From Pseudonocardia benzenivorans CB1190 (GTDB taxonomy: Bacteria > Actinomycetota > Actinomycetes > Mycobacteriales > Pseudonocardiaceae): 64,000 nucleotides of DNA. Where the stretch lies: assembly GCF_000196675.2 (NCBI RefSeq), contig NC_015312.1:4774001-4838000 (forward strand), in the 5' to 3' direction. Under the pieces are notes generated by a model that saw nothing but the letters and a program-made list of their open reading frames with translations, was not told the origin of the DNA and searched no databases. The position numbers and the translations under genes are program-made. Each line of letters starts with the position of its first letter. Position 1 is the stretch's first letter. This document shows, piece after piece, positions 15,851 to 24,668 of the stretch.

Positions 15851-16576
15851 CTAGACCCGCAGTGCGTCGCGTCGGTACCGGACGGCCACCAGCCCGCCCG
15901 CGACGACCAGCCACGCGAGCATGACCGCCATGCCCTGCAGCGGCACCGCCTCCCCGGTCGCCTGGCCCCGCGCGATCTCGGCGAGCCAGTAGCTGGGCAG
16001 CGCGTGGGCGACGGTCGCCAACGCCGAGGGCAGGATGCTCGCCGGGATGAGGACGCCGCCGAGCAGGCTGAACAGCAGCATCGTCACCGTCGACATGCCC
16101 TGCGCGGAGTCCTGCGTCGCGCTCATGCCGACCAGCAGGCCGATCGCCGCGAACGGCAGCACCCCGAGCCAGGCTGCGGCGCCGACGCGCACCCACTCGA
16201 CCGCCGTCAGGTCGACGTGCTTGACGACGACGGCCACCAGGAACGTCAGCACCAGCGCGGGCAGCGCCACGAGCATCGCGACGGCCGCCTTCACCGCCAG
16301 GTACGCCCAGCCGGGCAACGGGGTGAGCCGCAGCTGGCGGTTCCAGCCGACCGCACGCTCCACGGCGACCCGCCCGCCGGTGCTGATCGACGCCGAGATC
16401 GCCCCGAAGGCGGCCATGTTCAGCATCAGCACGACGGTGACCGCCGCGGCGTCGGCCCCGGTGGCGTAGAGGCCGGAGAAGAGGAGGAAGTACACGACTG
16501 GGAAGCCGACCGTGAAGATCAGGAACCGCGGCGAGCGGAGGACCCGCCGCACCTCGGACGTGAGCAGGACTCCCAT
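15851..16576 (-). CDS. ABC-2 type transporter permease
   Basis: The product is 241 aa with six predicted helices and the usual ABC-2 layout. The N-terminal cytoplasmic part is EVRRVLRSPRFLIFTVGFPVVYFLL, the middle loop is VAVERAVGWNRQLRLTPLPGWAYLAVK, and the late signature is ILPSALATVAHALPSYWLAEIARG. It lies 3 nt after the ATPase gene and 10 nt before the kinase gene. The four genes form an operon of exporter plus two-component control. Confidence 0.92.
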   Translation of the reverse strand: MGVLLTSEVRRVLRSPRFLIFTVGFPVVYFLLFSGLYATGADAAAVTVVLMLNMAAFGAISASISTGGRVAVERAVGWNRQLRLTPLPGWAYLAVKAAVAMLVALPALVLTFLVAVVVKHVDLTAVEWVRVGAAAWLGVLPFAAIGLLVGMSATQDSAQGMSTVTMLLFSLLGGVLIPASILPSALATVAHALPSYWLAEIARGQATGEAVPLQGMAVMLAWLVVAGGLVAVRYRRDALRV

Positions 16577-16579
16577 GGT

Positions 16580-17500
16580 TCAGGCTCCCTGGGTGACGGG
16601 CTCGGCGGCGGTCAGGGCGACGAAGGCGTCCTCCAGGCCGTGGGCGGCGACCTCGATGTCGCGCGCGGCGGGGTACGCGGCGAGCAGCGCCCGCAGCGCG
16701 GCGTCGGAGTCGGCACAGACCAGCCGCGTGCGCGGGCCCTGTGCGTCGACGTCGGTGACCCCCGGCAGGGCGGCCAGGCCGGCCGGGTCCGCCCCGGGGA
16801 CGACCGCGCTGACGACCCGGCCCGCCGCCAGTGCCCGCACCGCCGCGACCGACCCGTCGGCCACGACGCGCCCGGAGCGCAGCAGCACGACGCGGTCGGC
16901 GAACTCCTCGGCCTCGGCGAGGTAGTGCGTCGCGAACAGGACCGTGCGCCCGTCGGCGGCGAGCCGGTGCATCGACGCCCAGAACTCGCGGCGGGCGGCG
17001 ACGTCCATCGCGACGGTCGGCTCATCGAGGACCAGCAGGTCGGGGTTGCAGGTCAGCGCCACGGCGAACCGCACGCGCTGCTTCTGCCCACCGGAGAGCT
17101 TCCCGAAGCGGTTGCCCGCGATGTCGGTGATCCCGGTGCGCGCCATGACGTCGGCCGGGTCGAGCGGCGACGGGAAGAGCGCGGTCGAGAGCCGGACGAG
17201 CTCGCCCGGCGTGATGTCCTCTGGGAAGCCGCCGGACTGCAGCATCGCCCCGACCAGTCCCCGGTTCATCGCCTCGCGCGGCGTGCGGCCGAACAGCGCC
17301 ACCTCGCCCGCGTCGGGCCGGGTGAGCCCGAGCAGGGTGTCGATCGTCGTCGACTTGCCCGCGCCGTTCGGCCCCAGCAGCGCGACGACCTCCCCGGGCG
17401 CGATCGTCAGGTCGAGGCTGTCGACCGCCCGGACCTGCCCGTAGCTCTTGGTGAGGTCGGTGATCCGGACGGCGGCGCCGACGTCGGTGGTCTGCGTCAT
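16580..17500 (-). CDS. ABC transporter ATP-binding protein
   Basis: The product is 306 aa. The nucleotide-binding domain has Walker A GPNGAGKST, Q-loop (MLQSGGFPEDITP), signature LSGGQKQRVRFAVAL, Walker B LLVLDEP and switch His (FATHYLAEAEE). The last 80 residues form the accessory domain seen in ABC-2 exporters of lipids or antibiotics. The ATG at 17500 is preferred to a GTG at 17506. It heads the exporter/two-component operon. The 235-bp gap to the divergent CBS gene must contain both promoters. Confidence 0.95.
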   Translation of the reverse strand: MTQTTDVGAAVRITDLTKSYGQVRAVDSLDLTIAPGEVVALLGPNGAGKSTTIDTLLGLTRPDAGEVALFGRTPREAMNRGLVGAMLQSGGFPEDITPGELVRLSTALFPSPLDPADVMARTGITDIAGNRFGKLSGGQKQRVRFAVALTCNPDLLVLDEPTVAMDVAARREFWASMHRLAADGRTVLFATHYLAEAEEFADRVVLLRSGRVVADGSVAAVRALAAGRVVSAVVPGADPAGLAALPGVTDVDAQGPRTRLVCADSDAALRALLAAYPAARDIEVAAHGLEDAFVALTAAEPVTQGA

Positions 17501-17735
17501 GAACACGACCCTCGCCGGTGGCCGCCGCGCGGGCCGGGAGCGGACGTCACGAACCCCGGGTGACGGATGTCATGATCGGCTCCGGGAACTCGGCACGCGC
17601 CCCGTTCGTCCGATCTGTGACGGCCGAGCCGTCGACGTCACCCCGCCTGCCTCCGACCGACAGGACAATGGACCCCTCCCGAAGTACCGGCGGCGCCGTC
17701 GGGCGTCGTCCCCGTAGCTCCCCCGGCGGTCCTCG

Positions 17736-19118
17736 ATGACCGTCCTCTCGATCCTCCTCGGCGTCGTCGTGGTCGTCGTCATCACCGCCGCGACCGGCTG
17801 GTTCGTCGCCCAGGAGTTCGCCTACACCGCAGTCGACCGGGCCCGGCTGCGCGCCAGGGCCGCCGACGGCGACACCGGTGCCGACCGGGCGCTGGCCATC
17901 ACCCGCCGCACGTCGTTCGTGCTCTCCGGCGCCCAGCTGGGCATCACCGTCACCGGCCTGCTCGTCGGCTACGTCGCCGAGCCGATGATCGGCGACGGCA
18001 TCGGTGAGCTGCTCGGTGGCGCCGGCGTCCCGCCGGCTGTCGGCTTCGCCGTCGGCACGGTCCTCGCGCTGCTGTTCGCGACGGTCGTGCAGATGGTGTT
18101 CGGCGAGCTGTTCCCCAAGAACCTCGCGATCGCCCGGCCCGAGCCGGTCGCCCGCCGCCTCGCGCTGTCGACGCGTATCTACCTGACCGTCTTCGGCCGG
18201 CTCATCGCGTTGTTCGACAAGGCCGCCGAGCTGCTGCTGCGCGCGTTGCGCATCGAGCCGGTGCACGACGTCGAGCACGCCGCGACGCCGCGCGACCTCG
18301 AGGCGATCATCGACGAGTCGCGCGACAGCGGCACGCTGCCCGTCGAGCTGTCCGCGCTGCTCGACCGCGTCCTCGACTTCGGCGACCGCACCGCGCGGGC
18401 GGCGATGATCCCGCGCCCCCGGGTCACGACGGTCCAGGCGGACGCGACCGTCGCCGACCTGGTCGCGACGATGGCGTCCGGGCACTCGCGGCTGCCCGTG
18501 CTGCGCGGGGACCCCGACGACGTCGCCGGCGTCGTCTGCCTGCGCGACGTCCTCGCGCTGGAGGCCACCGGCCGCGACGCCGCGACGGTGCGCGTCGCCG
18601 ACGTCATGCGCCCGCCGTTGCTGGTCCCCGCGTCGCTCCCGCTGCCCGCCGTCCTCGCCCAGCTCCGCGACGCCGACGAGGAGTTCGCCTGCGTGCTCGA
18701 CGAGTACGGCGGCCTCGCGGGTGTGGTGACCGTCGAGGACGTCGCCGAGGAGCTCGTCGGGGAGATCACCGACGAGCACGATCCCGCCGGCCTCGACGCC
18801 TCCGTCGCCGCCGACGACGGCTGGACCGTCCCCGGGTCGCTGCACGTCGACGAGGTCGAGCGGCTGGTCGACCACCCGCTGCCCGACGGCGACCACCAGA
18901 CGGTGGGCGGGCTCGTCGTGAGCGCGCTGCAGCGGCTGCCCGAGGTCGGCGACGCCGTCACCGTCGTGCTGCCGCACCGGCCGGGCGCGGAGGAGGACGA
19001 CCCCGTGGTGCTGCTGCACGCCGAGGTGCTGGTGGTGGAGCGCCGGGTGCCGTCGCGGGTCCGGCTGCGCCTGGCCGCGGCTCCCCGTGACGCGTCGACC
19101 GCGACGGTGGCCCGATGA
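17736..19118 (+). CDS. DUF21/CBS/CorC_HlyC-domain membrane protein
   Basis: The product is 460 aa, the full-length hemolysin C/CorC-like arrangement. DUF21 with four membrane helices covers about residues 1-190 (SGAQLGITVTGLLVGYVAEP, FGELFPKNLAIARPE). Two CBS domains follow (MIPRPRVTTVQADATVADLV, EEFACVLDEYGGLAGVVTVEDVAEELVGEI), and a CorC_HlyC domain ends the protein. Such proteins take part in magnesium or cobalt efflux. Its stop overlaps the start of a second DUF21 gene by 4 nt. Confidence 0.93.
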   Translation: MTVLSILLGVVVVVVITAATGWFVAQEFAYTAVDRARLRARAADGDTGADRALAITRRTSFVLSGAQLGITVTGLLVGYVAEPMIGDGIGELLGGAGVPPAVGFAVGTVLALLFATVVQMVFGELFPKNLAIARPEPVARRLALSTRIYLTVFGRLIALFDKAAELLLRALRIEPVHDVEHAATPRDLEAIIDESRDSGTLPVELSALLDRVLDFGDRTARAAMIPRPRVTTVQADATVADLVATMASGHSRLPVLRGDPDDVAGVVCLRDVLALEATGRDAATVRVADVMRPPLLVPASLPLPAVLAQLRDADEEFACVLDEYGGLAGVVTVEDVAEELVGEITDEHDPAGLDASVAADDGWTVPGSLHVDEVERLVDHPLPDGDHQTVGGLVVSALQRLPEVGDAVTVVLPHRPGAEEDDPVVLLHAEVLVVERRVPSRVRLRLAAAPRDASTATVAR

Positions 19119-20113
19119 GCGCGTGGGTGATCGTCGTGTCGGTGGCGCTCGTGGCGCTGTCGGCGTTCTTCGTCGCGATCGAGTTCGCGCTGGTCGCGGC
19201 GCGGCGCTACCGGCTGGAGGAGGCCGCGGAGACGTCGGCCTCCGCGCGGGCCGCGCTGCGCAGCGCACGCGACCTGTCGTTGCTGCTGGCGGGCTCGCAG
19301 CTGGGCATCACGCTCTGCACGCTGGCCCTCGGCGCGGTGACCAAGCCGGCACTCGACGCCGCGCTGGAGCCGGTCCTGACCGGCTGGGGGCTACCCGGGG
19401 CGACGGCCGGGGTGGTGTCGTTCGTGCTGTCGCTGATCGTCGTGACGTTCGTGCACCTCGTCGTCGGGGAGATGGCGCCGAAGTCGTGGGCCATCGCCCA
19501 CCCCGAGCGGTCGGCGACCCTGCTGGCGCTGCCGATGCGCGGGTTCATGTGGCTGACCCGGCCGATCCTGGTGGTGCTCAACGGCATGGCGAACCGGTGC
19601 CTGCGCGCCGTCGGCGTGGATCCCGTCGACGAGGTGGGCGCCGGGCGCGACCCGGCCGACCTGCGCGAGCTCGTGACGCACTCCGCGCGGGCGGGCGCGC
19701 TGGACGCCGAGCGTCGCGACCAGCTCGTCACGGCACTGGAGCTGCACCGCACGCCGCTGCGGGCGCTCGTGCGGCTCGACCCGGCCGGGGTCGCCGCGGA
19801 CGACGACGCCGCCCGCATCCGTACGGTGTCGCGGGAGAGCGGGCACCTGCGGCTGGTCGTCCGTGACGGGGACGTGCCGATCGGCGTCGTGCACGTCCGC
19901 GACGCGCTGGCCGCCGCCCCCGGCGCGACCGCGCGCGGCCTGATGCGCCCCGTGCTCACGCTGCCCGGCGACGTCACGGCGCACGCCGCCCTGGGCACGA
20001 TGCGCGAGCGGCGGGCGCACCTCGCGCTGGTGTCCACCGACGGCCGGTTCGGCCTGGTCACGATGCGCGACATCGTCGACAGGCTGCTCCCGGCCGAGCA
20101 GGCGGCGGGCTGA
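19115..20113 (+). CDS. DUF21/CBS-domain membrane protein, shorter partner
   Basis: The product is 332 aa. It repeats the DUF21 membrane domain (AGSQLGITLCTLALGAVTKPALD, VVGEMAPKSWAIAHPERS) and a CBS pair that is partly degenerate, and lacks the C-terminal CorC_HlyC domain. Paired DUF21 genes are common in actinobacteria and may form heterodimers. It is coupled to the upstream gene (ATGA) and followed by a strong bidirectional terminator. Confidence 0.92.
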   Translation: MSAWVIVVSVALVALSAFFVAIEFALVAARRYRLEEAAETSASARAALRSARDLSLLLAGSQLGITLCTLALGAVTKPALDAALEPVLTGWGLPGATAGVVSFVLSLIVVTFVHLVVGEMAPKSWAIAHPERSATLLALPMRGFMWLTRPILVVLNGMANRCLRAVGVDPVDEVGAGRDPADLRELVTHSARAGALDAERRDQLVTALELHRTPLRALVRLDPAGVAADDDAARIRTVSRESGHLRLVVRDGDVPIGVVHVRDALAAAPGATARGLMRPVLTLPGDVTAHAALGTMRERRAHLALVSTDGRFGLVTMRDIVDRLLPAEQAAG

Positions 20114-20114
20114 C

Positions 20115-20144
20115 CCGGCGGCCCGGCACGTGCCGGGCCGCCGG
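20115..20144. terminator. Perfect 30-bp palindrome, bidirectional terminator
   Basis: A 15-nt half (20115-20129) is followed immediately by its exact reverse complement (20130-20144). It lies between the convergent DUF21 and glyS genes, 2 bp from the first stop and 5 bp from the second. The centre reads GGCAC/GTGCC. No U-tract is needed in high-GC actinobacteria, where such strong stems often mark transcript ends. Confidence 0.7.
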
Positions 20145-20149
20145 TGGCG

Positions 20150-21547
20150 TCAGCAGCCGAGCAGGCGCGCCGCGAGGTAGGACTCGACCTGGTCGAGCGC
20201 GATCCGCTCCTGCGACATGGTGTCGCGCTCGCGGATCGTCACCGCCTGGTCGGTGAGGGTGTCGAAGTCGACGGTGATGCAGAAGGGCGTGCCGATCTCG
20301 TCCTGGCGGCGGTAGCGACGGCCGATGGCGCCCGCGTCGTCGAACTCCACGTTCCAGTTCCTGCGCAGGGCCGCCGCGAGGTCGCGCGCCTTCGGCGACA
20401 GGTCGGCATTGCGCGACAGCGGGAGCACCGCCGCCTTGACCGGCGCGAGCCTGCGATCGAGCCGCAGGACGACGCGCTTGTCGACGCCGCCCTTCGCGTT
20501 CGGCGCCTCGTCCTCGGTGTAGGCCTCGATGAGGAAGGCCATCATCGAGCGGCCGACACCCGCCGCAGGCTCGATGACGTACGGGCGGTACCGCGTGCCG
20601 GACGCCTGGTCGTAGAACGACAGGTCGACGCCCGAGTGGTTCGAGTGCGTCGTCAGGTCGAAGTCCGTGCGGTTCGCGATGCCCTCGAGCTCGCCCCACT
20701 CCTGGCCGGTGAACTCGAAGCGGTACTCGATGTCGACGGTGCGCTTCGAGTAGTGGGAGAGCTTCTCCTTCGGGTGCTCGTAGTGCCGCAGGTTCTCCCG
20801 GGCGATGCCCAGGTCGGTGTACCAGCGGGTGCGCTCGTCGATCCAGTACTGGTGCAGCTCCTCGTCGGTGCCCGGCTCGACGAAGTACTCCATCTCCATC
20901 TGCTCGAACTCGCGCGTGCGGAAGATGAAGTTGCCGGGGGTGATCTCGTTGCGGAAGCTCTTGCCCATCTGGCCGATGCCGAAGGGCGGCTTCTTGCGCG
21001 AGGTCGTCTGCACGTTGAGGAAGTTGACGAAGATGCCCTGCGCGGTCTCCGGGCGCAGGTAGTGCAGGCCCTCGTCGGTCTTCACCGGCCCGAGGTGCGT
21101 CTCGAGCATCATGTTGAAGTCCTGCGGCGGGGTGTACTGGCCGCGGGTGCCGCAGTTCGGGCACGGGACGTCGGACAGGTCGTCCTCGGAGGCGGTCTTG
21201 CCCGTCCGCTCGACGTACTCCTCCGCCAGCTGGTCGGCCCGGAAGCGCTTGTGGCAGCTCAGGCACTCGACCAGCGGGTCGTTGAACACCCCGACGTGGC
21301 CGGACGCGACCCACACCTGGCGCGGCAGGATCACCGAGCTGTCGAGGCCGACGACGTCCTCGCGGCCGGTGACCATCGTGCGCCACCACTGGCGCTTGAT
21401 GTTCTCCTTGAGCTCGACACCCAGCGGCCCGTAGTCCCACGCCGAGCGGGTACCGCCGTAGATCTCGCCGGAGGCGAAGACGAATCCGCGGCGCTTCGCG
21501 AGCGCGACGATGGTCTCGATCTTGGCGGAGGTCGGCTTGCTGGCCAC
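20150..21547 (-). CDS. glyS: Glycyl-tRNA synthetase (alpha2 type)
   Basis: The product is 465 aa, the single-chain class II enzyme typical of actinobacteria. Motif 2 region (FRNEITPGNFIFRTREFEQMEMEYF), the zinc-like cysteine pairs (CLSCHKRF ... CPNCGTRGQ) and motif 3 (EPAAGVGRSMMAFLIEAY) are all visible. A C-terminal anticodon-binding domain follows. The GTG at 21547 has GGAG about 9 nt upstream, and a TAGGCT -10 element lies about 45 nt before it. The neighbouring smtB-zur pair matches the mycobacterial order. Confidence 0.97.
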   Translation of the reverse strand: MASKPTSAKIETIVALAKRRGFVFASGEIYGGTRSAWDYGPLGVELKENIKRQWWRTMVTGREDVVGLDSSVILPRQVWVASGHVGVFNDPLVECLSCHKRFRADQLAEEYVERTGKTASEDDLSDVPCPNCGTRGQYTPPQDFNMMLETHLGPVKTDEGLHYLRPETAQGIFVNFLNVQTTSRKKPPFGIGQMGKSFRNEITPGNFIFRTREFEQMEMEYFVEPGTDEELHQYWIDERTRWYTDLGIARENLRHYEHPKEKLSHYSKRTVDIEYRFEFTGQEWGELEGIANRTDFDLTTHSNHSGVDLSFYDQASGTRYRPYVIEPAAGVGRSMMAFLIEAYTEDEAPNAKGGVDKRVVLRLDRRLAPVKAAVLPLSRNADLSPKARDLAAALRRNWNVEFDDAGAIGRRYRRQDEIGTPFCITVDFDTLTDQAVTIRERDTMSQERIALDQVESYLAARLLGC

Positions 21548-21747
21548 AGCTGGTATCTCCAGGAAGAGTCCCGAAACGGAAGTCCACAGCCTAGCCAGGC
21601 GCCGCCCGCCGCTCCCGGCACCCCTTCCCCCGCCGGCGGGCGCGGCGCGCGTCTTGTCCCGACGTCGCGCGGATCGTGCGGTCGGCGCACGCCCAGCAAC
21701 CCGCGCGGCGGCCGCACAACTCGCGCGGCGGGCGGCAAAGCCCCGCG

Positions 21748-22654
21748 TCAGGAGATGCCGAGAGCAGCGCGCAGGCGCGCCGCGACCGCGTCGAAGTCGG
21801 CCAGGTCGGCCCACGTCCACCGCACGACCCGCAGCCCGACCGCACGCAGGGCGTCCTCACGGCGCTTCTCCACCCAGACGACGGCGGCGGCGTCGTCCCG
21901 CGAGCCGCGCGTGTACTTCACGCGACCGTCGAACTCGCCGACGACACGACGGGCGGGCCACCCGAAGTCGACCCTGCCGATCAGCCGACCGCCCCCACGG
22001 ACCTCCCACTGCAACTCCGGCCTCGGCAGGCCGTGGCGGCGCAGCGCCACCCGGCTGCGCGACTCGCCCACGCTCTCGGCCCGTCCGTCCGCGAACTCGA
22101 CCACACGGCCCGCGGCCGTCGCACCGCACCGATGCCGTGCCCGTCGACGCGCGTGGGCCAGGGACGCGGGCGCGACGAGACCCGCGCGGAGGGCGGCATC
22201 CGCCACGGCCACGGCCTGCTCGAACGGCTCGGTCCGGGCGATGTCGACGACGGTCCGGGCGACGGTCGTGGCGTGGCAGCCGGCGAGCAGCTCCGTCTCG
22301 TCGTCGGCGAGGCCGGTGCCGTGCAGGTGCAGGCGGGCGGACCGGCGAACCGATCCGGGGGACGCGCGCGTGAGGTGCACCCCTGTCGAGGGGCACGTCC
22401 CACACCGGCAGACCGTGCAGCACGGCGGCCGACACGTGGCTCGCGGCGACGGGAATCCGCAACCGCGCGAGCGCCGCGCGGACCTGCAGGGCGTGTCTCG
22501 CCGCCCGGTCGATCCCCTCGGCCTCGGCGGCCGGAAGGTAGGCGCCCCGCGCGATCCGCACGAGCTCGCCCTTGGCACACCACCGGGCGAGCTCGTCGTC
22601 CGACACGCCTGCGGCCAGCAGGGCGGACCGGCTGGTCAGTCCGTGAACGTCCAC
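21748..22654 (-). pseudogene. DUF559 protein with AbiEi-like N-terminus, frameshifted
   Basis: From GTG 22654 the first 90 or so codons encode a winged-helix AbiEi-like domain (LTSRSALLAAGVSDDELARWCAKGELVRIARGAYLP, then HVSAAVLHGLPVWDVPLDR). At a run of four C's on the plus strand (22380-22383) the frame shifts by one base. The rest (VHLTRASPG ... ELQWEVRGGGRLIGRVDFGWPARRVVGEFDGRVKYTRG ... ALRAVGLRVVRWTWADL) is in another frame and encodes a DUF559/Vsr-like nuclease domain that looks intact. Removing one base from the run restores a single protein of about 301 aa. Homopolymer error, recent mutation or slippage are all possible. Confidence 0.75.
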
Positions 22655-22863
22655 ACCTTCGACGGTGCCGCCGCCGGAGCTCCCCGGCCACCCCGACCAC
22701 CGTCCCCTGTGGACAACTGCGCGGAGCCCACACCCGTCCCCAACCGCACCCGGCCCCCCTTGACAACCCCGCGCGCCCTTCCCGGCTACCGCGCGGCTCG
22801 TTCGTTCGCCGCCGCACCTGCAGGACGCGCCGCGTCCCCACAACCCGTGTGTATCGGCATTCG

Positions 22864-22873
22864 CTTATATAAG
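22864..22873. promoter_or_regulatory. Probable ArsR operator palindrome
   Basis: CTTATATAAG is a perfect 10-bp palindrome 22 bp before the GTG of the ArsR gene. It stands out as AT-only core in GC-rich surroundings and probably overlaps the -10 region. Autorepression by the ArsR protein is the natural reading. Confidence 0.5.
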
Positions 22874-22895
22874 GTGCGGCTGTTAGAGTCGGGGC

Positions 22896-23228
22896 GTGCA
22901 CGCGTTCGACGTCCTCGGCGACCCGGTCCGGCGGCGCATCCTCGAGCTCATCGCCGACGGCGAGCGCAGCGCCGGGGAGGTCACCGCCACGGTGCGGGAG
23001 GAGTTCGGCATCTCCCAGCCGGCGGTGTCGCAGCACCTGAAGGTGTTGCGGGAGAACGGGTTCGCGAGCGTACGGCCCGTCGGCACCCGCCGGCTCTACG
23101 CGGTGCGGCCCGAAGCGCTGCAGGAGGTCGACGTGTGGCTCGAACGTTTCCGCCGGTTCTGGACCCCTCACCTCGACGCGCTGGCGACCGAGATCGCCCG
23201 CGGCAGACGCGAACGGAGACAGCAGTGA
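22896..23228 (+). CDS. ArsR/SmtB family repressor linked to an SRPBCC gene
   Basis: The product is 110 aa with the winged helix AFDVLGDPVRRRILELIADGERSAGEV and recognition helix ISQPAVSQHLKVLRENG. The metal-binding cysteines of SmtB types are absent. This subtype (YjdF/SdpR-like) usually controls the SRPBCC gene that follows, here overlapping by GTGA. GTG at 22896 is the start. Confidence 0.93.
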   Translation: MHAFDVLGDPVRRRILELIADGERSAGEVTATVREEFGISQPAVSQHLKVLRENGFASVRPVGTRRLYAVRPEALQEVDVWLERFRRFWTPHLDALATEIARGRRERRQQ

Positions 23229-23881
23229 ACGACACGACGGACGTCCGACACGAGGTCAGCGCGGTGCGGCGCGCGATCGGCAGCAGGACGTTGGAGGCGG
23301 GCGAGGCCCGGGTCCTCACGATCAGCCGCGTCTACCCGACGACGCCTGCCGACCTGTGGGACGCCTGCACCGACATCGAGCGCATCCCCCGCTGGTTCCT
23401 GCCGATCACCGGCGAGCTGAAGATCGGCGGGAGCTACCAGCTCGAGGGCAACGCCAACGGCACGGTCGAGCGGTGCGACGCGCCGAACTCCTTCGCCGCG
23501 ACCTGGGAGTTCGGCGGCGAGGTCAGCTGGATCGAGGTCGCGGTCACCGCGGAGGGCGACGGACACGCGCGGCTGACCATCGACCACATCGCCCACGTCG
23601 ACGACGAGCGCTGGGCGATGTTCGGGCCCGGGGCGGTCGGCCTGGGCTGGGACCTGGGGCTCTACGGCCTCGGACTGCACATCGCCTCGGGCGAGCGCGT
23701 GGATCCCGAGGCCGCGCAGGCGTGGACGACCTCGCCGGAGGGCGTCGCGTTCCTGACCGCGGTGAGCGACGACTGGTGCCGCGCGTCGGTCGGCGCCGGC
23801 ACGCCGGAGGCTCAGGCCCGCCCGGCCGCCGAGCGCGTGACGGCGTTCTACACCGGCGCGGAACCACCGGCCGAGGGCTGA
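23225..23881 (+). CDS. SRPBCC (START/AHSA1-like) family protein
   Basis: The product is 218 aa. After a short N-terminal extension the AHSA1-type START fold begins (LTISRVYPTTPADLWDACTDIERIPRWFLPITGELKIGGSYQLEGNANG, read in two parts). It ends with GLGWDLGLYGLGLHI and a helical C-terminus. These proteins bind hydrophobic ligands or act with Hsp90-like partners; the ligand is unknown. It is coupled to the ArsR gene and followed by a hairpin. Confidence 0.9.
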   Translation: MNDTTDVRHEVSAVRRAIGSRTLEAGEARVLTISRVYPTTPADLWDACTDIERIPRWFLPITGELKIGGSYQLEGNANGTVERCDAPNSFAATWEFGGEVSWIEVAVTAEGDGHARLTIDHIAHVDDERWAMFGPGAVGLGWDLGLYGLGLHIASGERVDPEAAQAWTTSPEGVAFLTAVSDDWCRASVGAGTPEAQARPAAERVTAFYTGAEPPAEG

Positions 23882-23882
23882 C

Positions 23883-23900
23883 CGGCCCGGGACGGGGCCG
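23883..23900. terminator. Convergent hairpin after the SRPBCC gene
   Basis: CGGCCC (23883-23888) and GGGCCG (23895-23900) form a 6-bp stem with a 6-nt loop. It fills the 19-bp gap between two convergent genes. Confidence 0.45.
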
Positions 23901-24263
23901 TCACGCCAGGAGGCTCTCGTGCGTGACGGCCGCGCCGCCGGCGCCGCTCACCAGGGTCTCGAAGGTCGCGGGCTCGTCGGCGAGGGCCTCGGCGAGCAGC
24001 GGGACGACGTGCTCGCGCACGGGGAACGGCGAGAGCGCGCGGCGGTAGGCGTCGACGGAGGCGAACCGCACCTGCAGCACCCAGCGCGTCGGCTCCTCGA
24101 TCGCCCGGCCGAGGTCGCCCCCGAGGCAGCCGGGCGCGGCCGTGAGCAGCTCGAGGGCCGTGCGCCCGCGCGCGAGGAAGGCGCCGGCGTCGGCCGGAGG
24201 GACGTCGAAGCGGCACACCAGCAGCACGAGGTGCGAATCTAGTCCTGTCGGGGCGCCTACCAT
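23901..24263 (-). CDS. Antibiotic-biosynthesis-monooxygenase-like (dimeric alpha+beta barrel) protein
   Basis: The product is up to 120 aa. HLVLLVCRFDVPPADAGAFLARGRTALELLTAAPGCLGGDLGR is the first beta-alpha unit of an ABM-type ferredoxin fold, and WVLQVRFASVDAYRRALSPFPV is the second. The start is uncertain: ATG 24263 has no clear RBS and may be leaderless. It is divergent from the zinc-regulator operon with a 33-bp gap, so the promoters must overlap and it may be controlled by the same regulators. Confidence 0.75.
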   Translation of the reverse strand: MVGAPTGLDSHLVLLVCRFDVPPADAGAFLARGRTALELLTAAPGCLGGDLGRAIEEPTRWVLQVRFASVDAYRRALSPFPVREHVVPLLAEALADEPATFETLVSGAGGAAVTHESLLA

Positions 24264-24296
24264 GGGGGCCGGCCCGTACTGACAGGGACGAGGAAC

Positions 24297-24668
24297 ATGT
24301 CGATCACCACCGGCTCGGCCGCGAGCGCCGACGAGCACGTCGACCACGACGAGCGGACGAGCGTCGCGCCGGCCCCCGTCCGCACCCCCGACACGCTCGC
24401 CGCGGCCGGTGACCTCCTGCGTGCGCTGGCCGCGCCGGTGCGCATCGCGATCGTGCTGCAGCTGCTGGAGTCCCCGCGCTGCGTGCACGACCTCGTCGAC
24501 GCGCTGGCCGTCACCCAGCCGCTGATCAGCCAGCACCTGCGGGTGCTCAAGTCGGCAGGGGTCGTGCGCGGGTCCCGGCACGGCCGCGAGGTCGTCTACT
24601 CGCTGGCCGACGACCACCTCGCCCACATCGTCGTCGACGCCGTCGCCCACGTCGAGGAGGACGCGTGA
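24297..24668 (+). CDS. smtB: SmtB-type ArsR regulator, first gene of the zinc operon
   Basis: The product is 123 aa. The winged helix is LLRALAAPVRIAIVLQLLESPRCVHDLVDALAVTQPLISQHLRVLKSAG, read across two helices. A His/Asp-rich N-terminus (DEHVDHDE) and a late HLAHIVVDAVAHVEE give the alpha5 zinc ligands expected of SmtB. In mycobacteria SmtB represses the smtB-furB operon when zinc is low. Here the Fur-family gene follows with a GTGA overlap, giving the same operon. The RBS is GAGGA at 24288-24294. Confidence 0.93.
   Translation: MSITTGSAASADEHVDHDERTSVAPAPVRTPDTLAAAGDLLRALAAPVRIAIVLQLLESPRCVHDLVDALAVTQPLISQHLRVLKSAGVVRGSRHGREVVYSLADDHLAHIVVDAVAHVEEDA

Noticed and set aside
20144..23881. 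Plus-strand open frame of over 1200 codons
   Set aside because: It lies antisense to glyS and the DUF559 gene, then runs into ArsR and SRPBCC. Long open antisense frames are a by-product of very high GC. The minus-strand glyS product is unmistakable.
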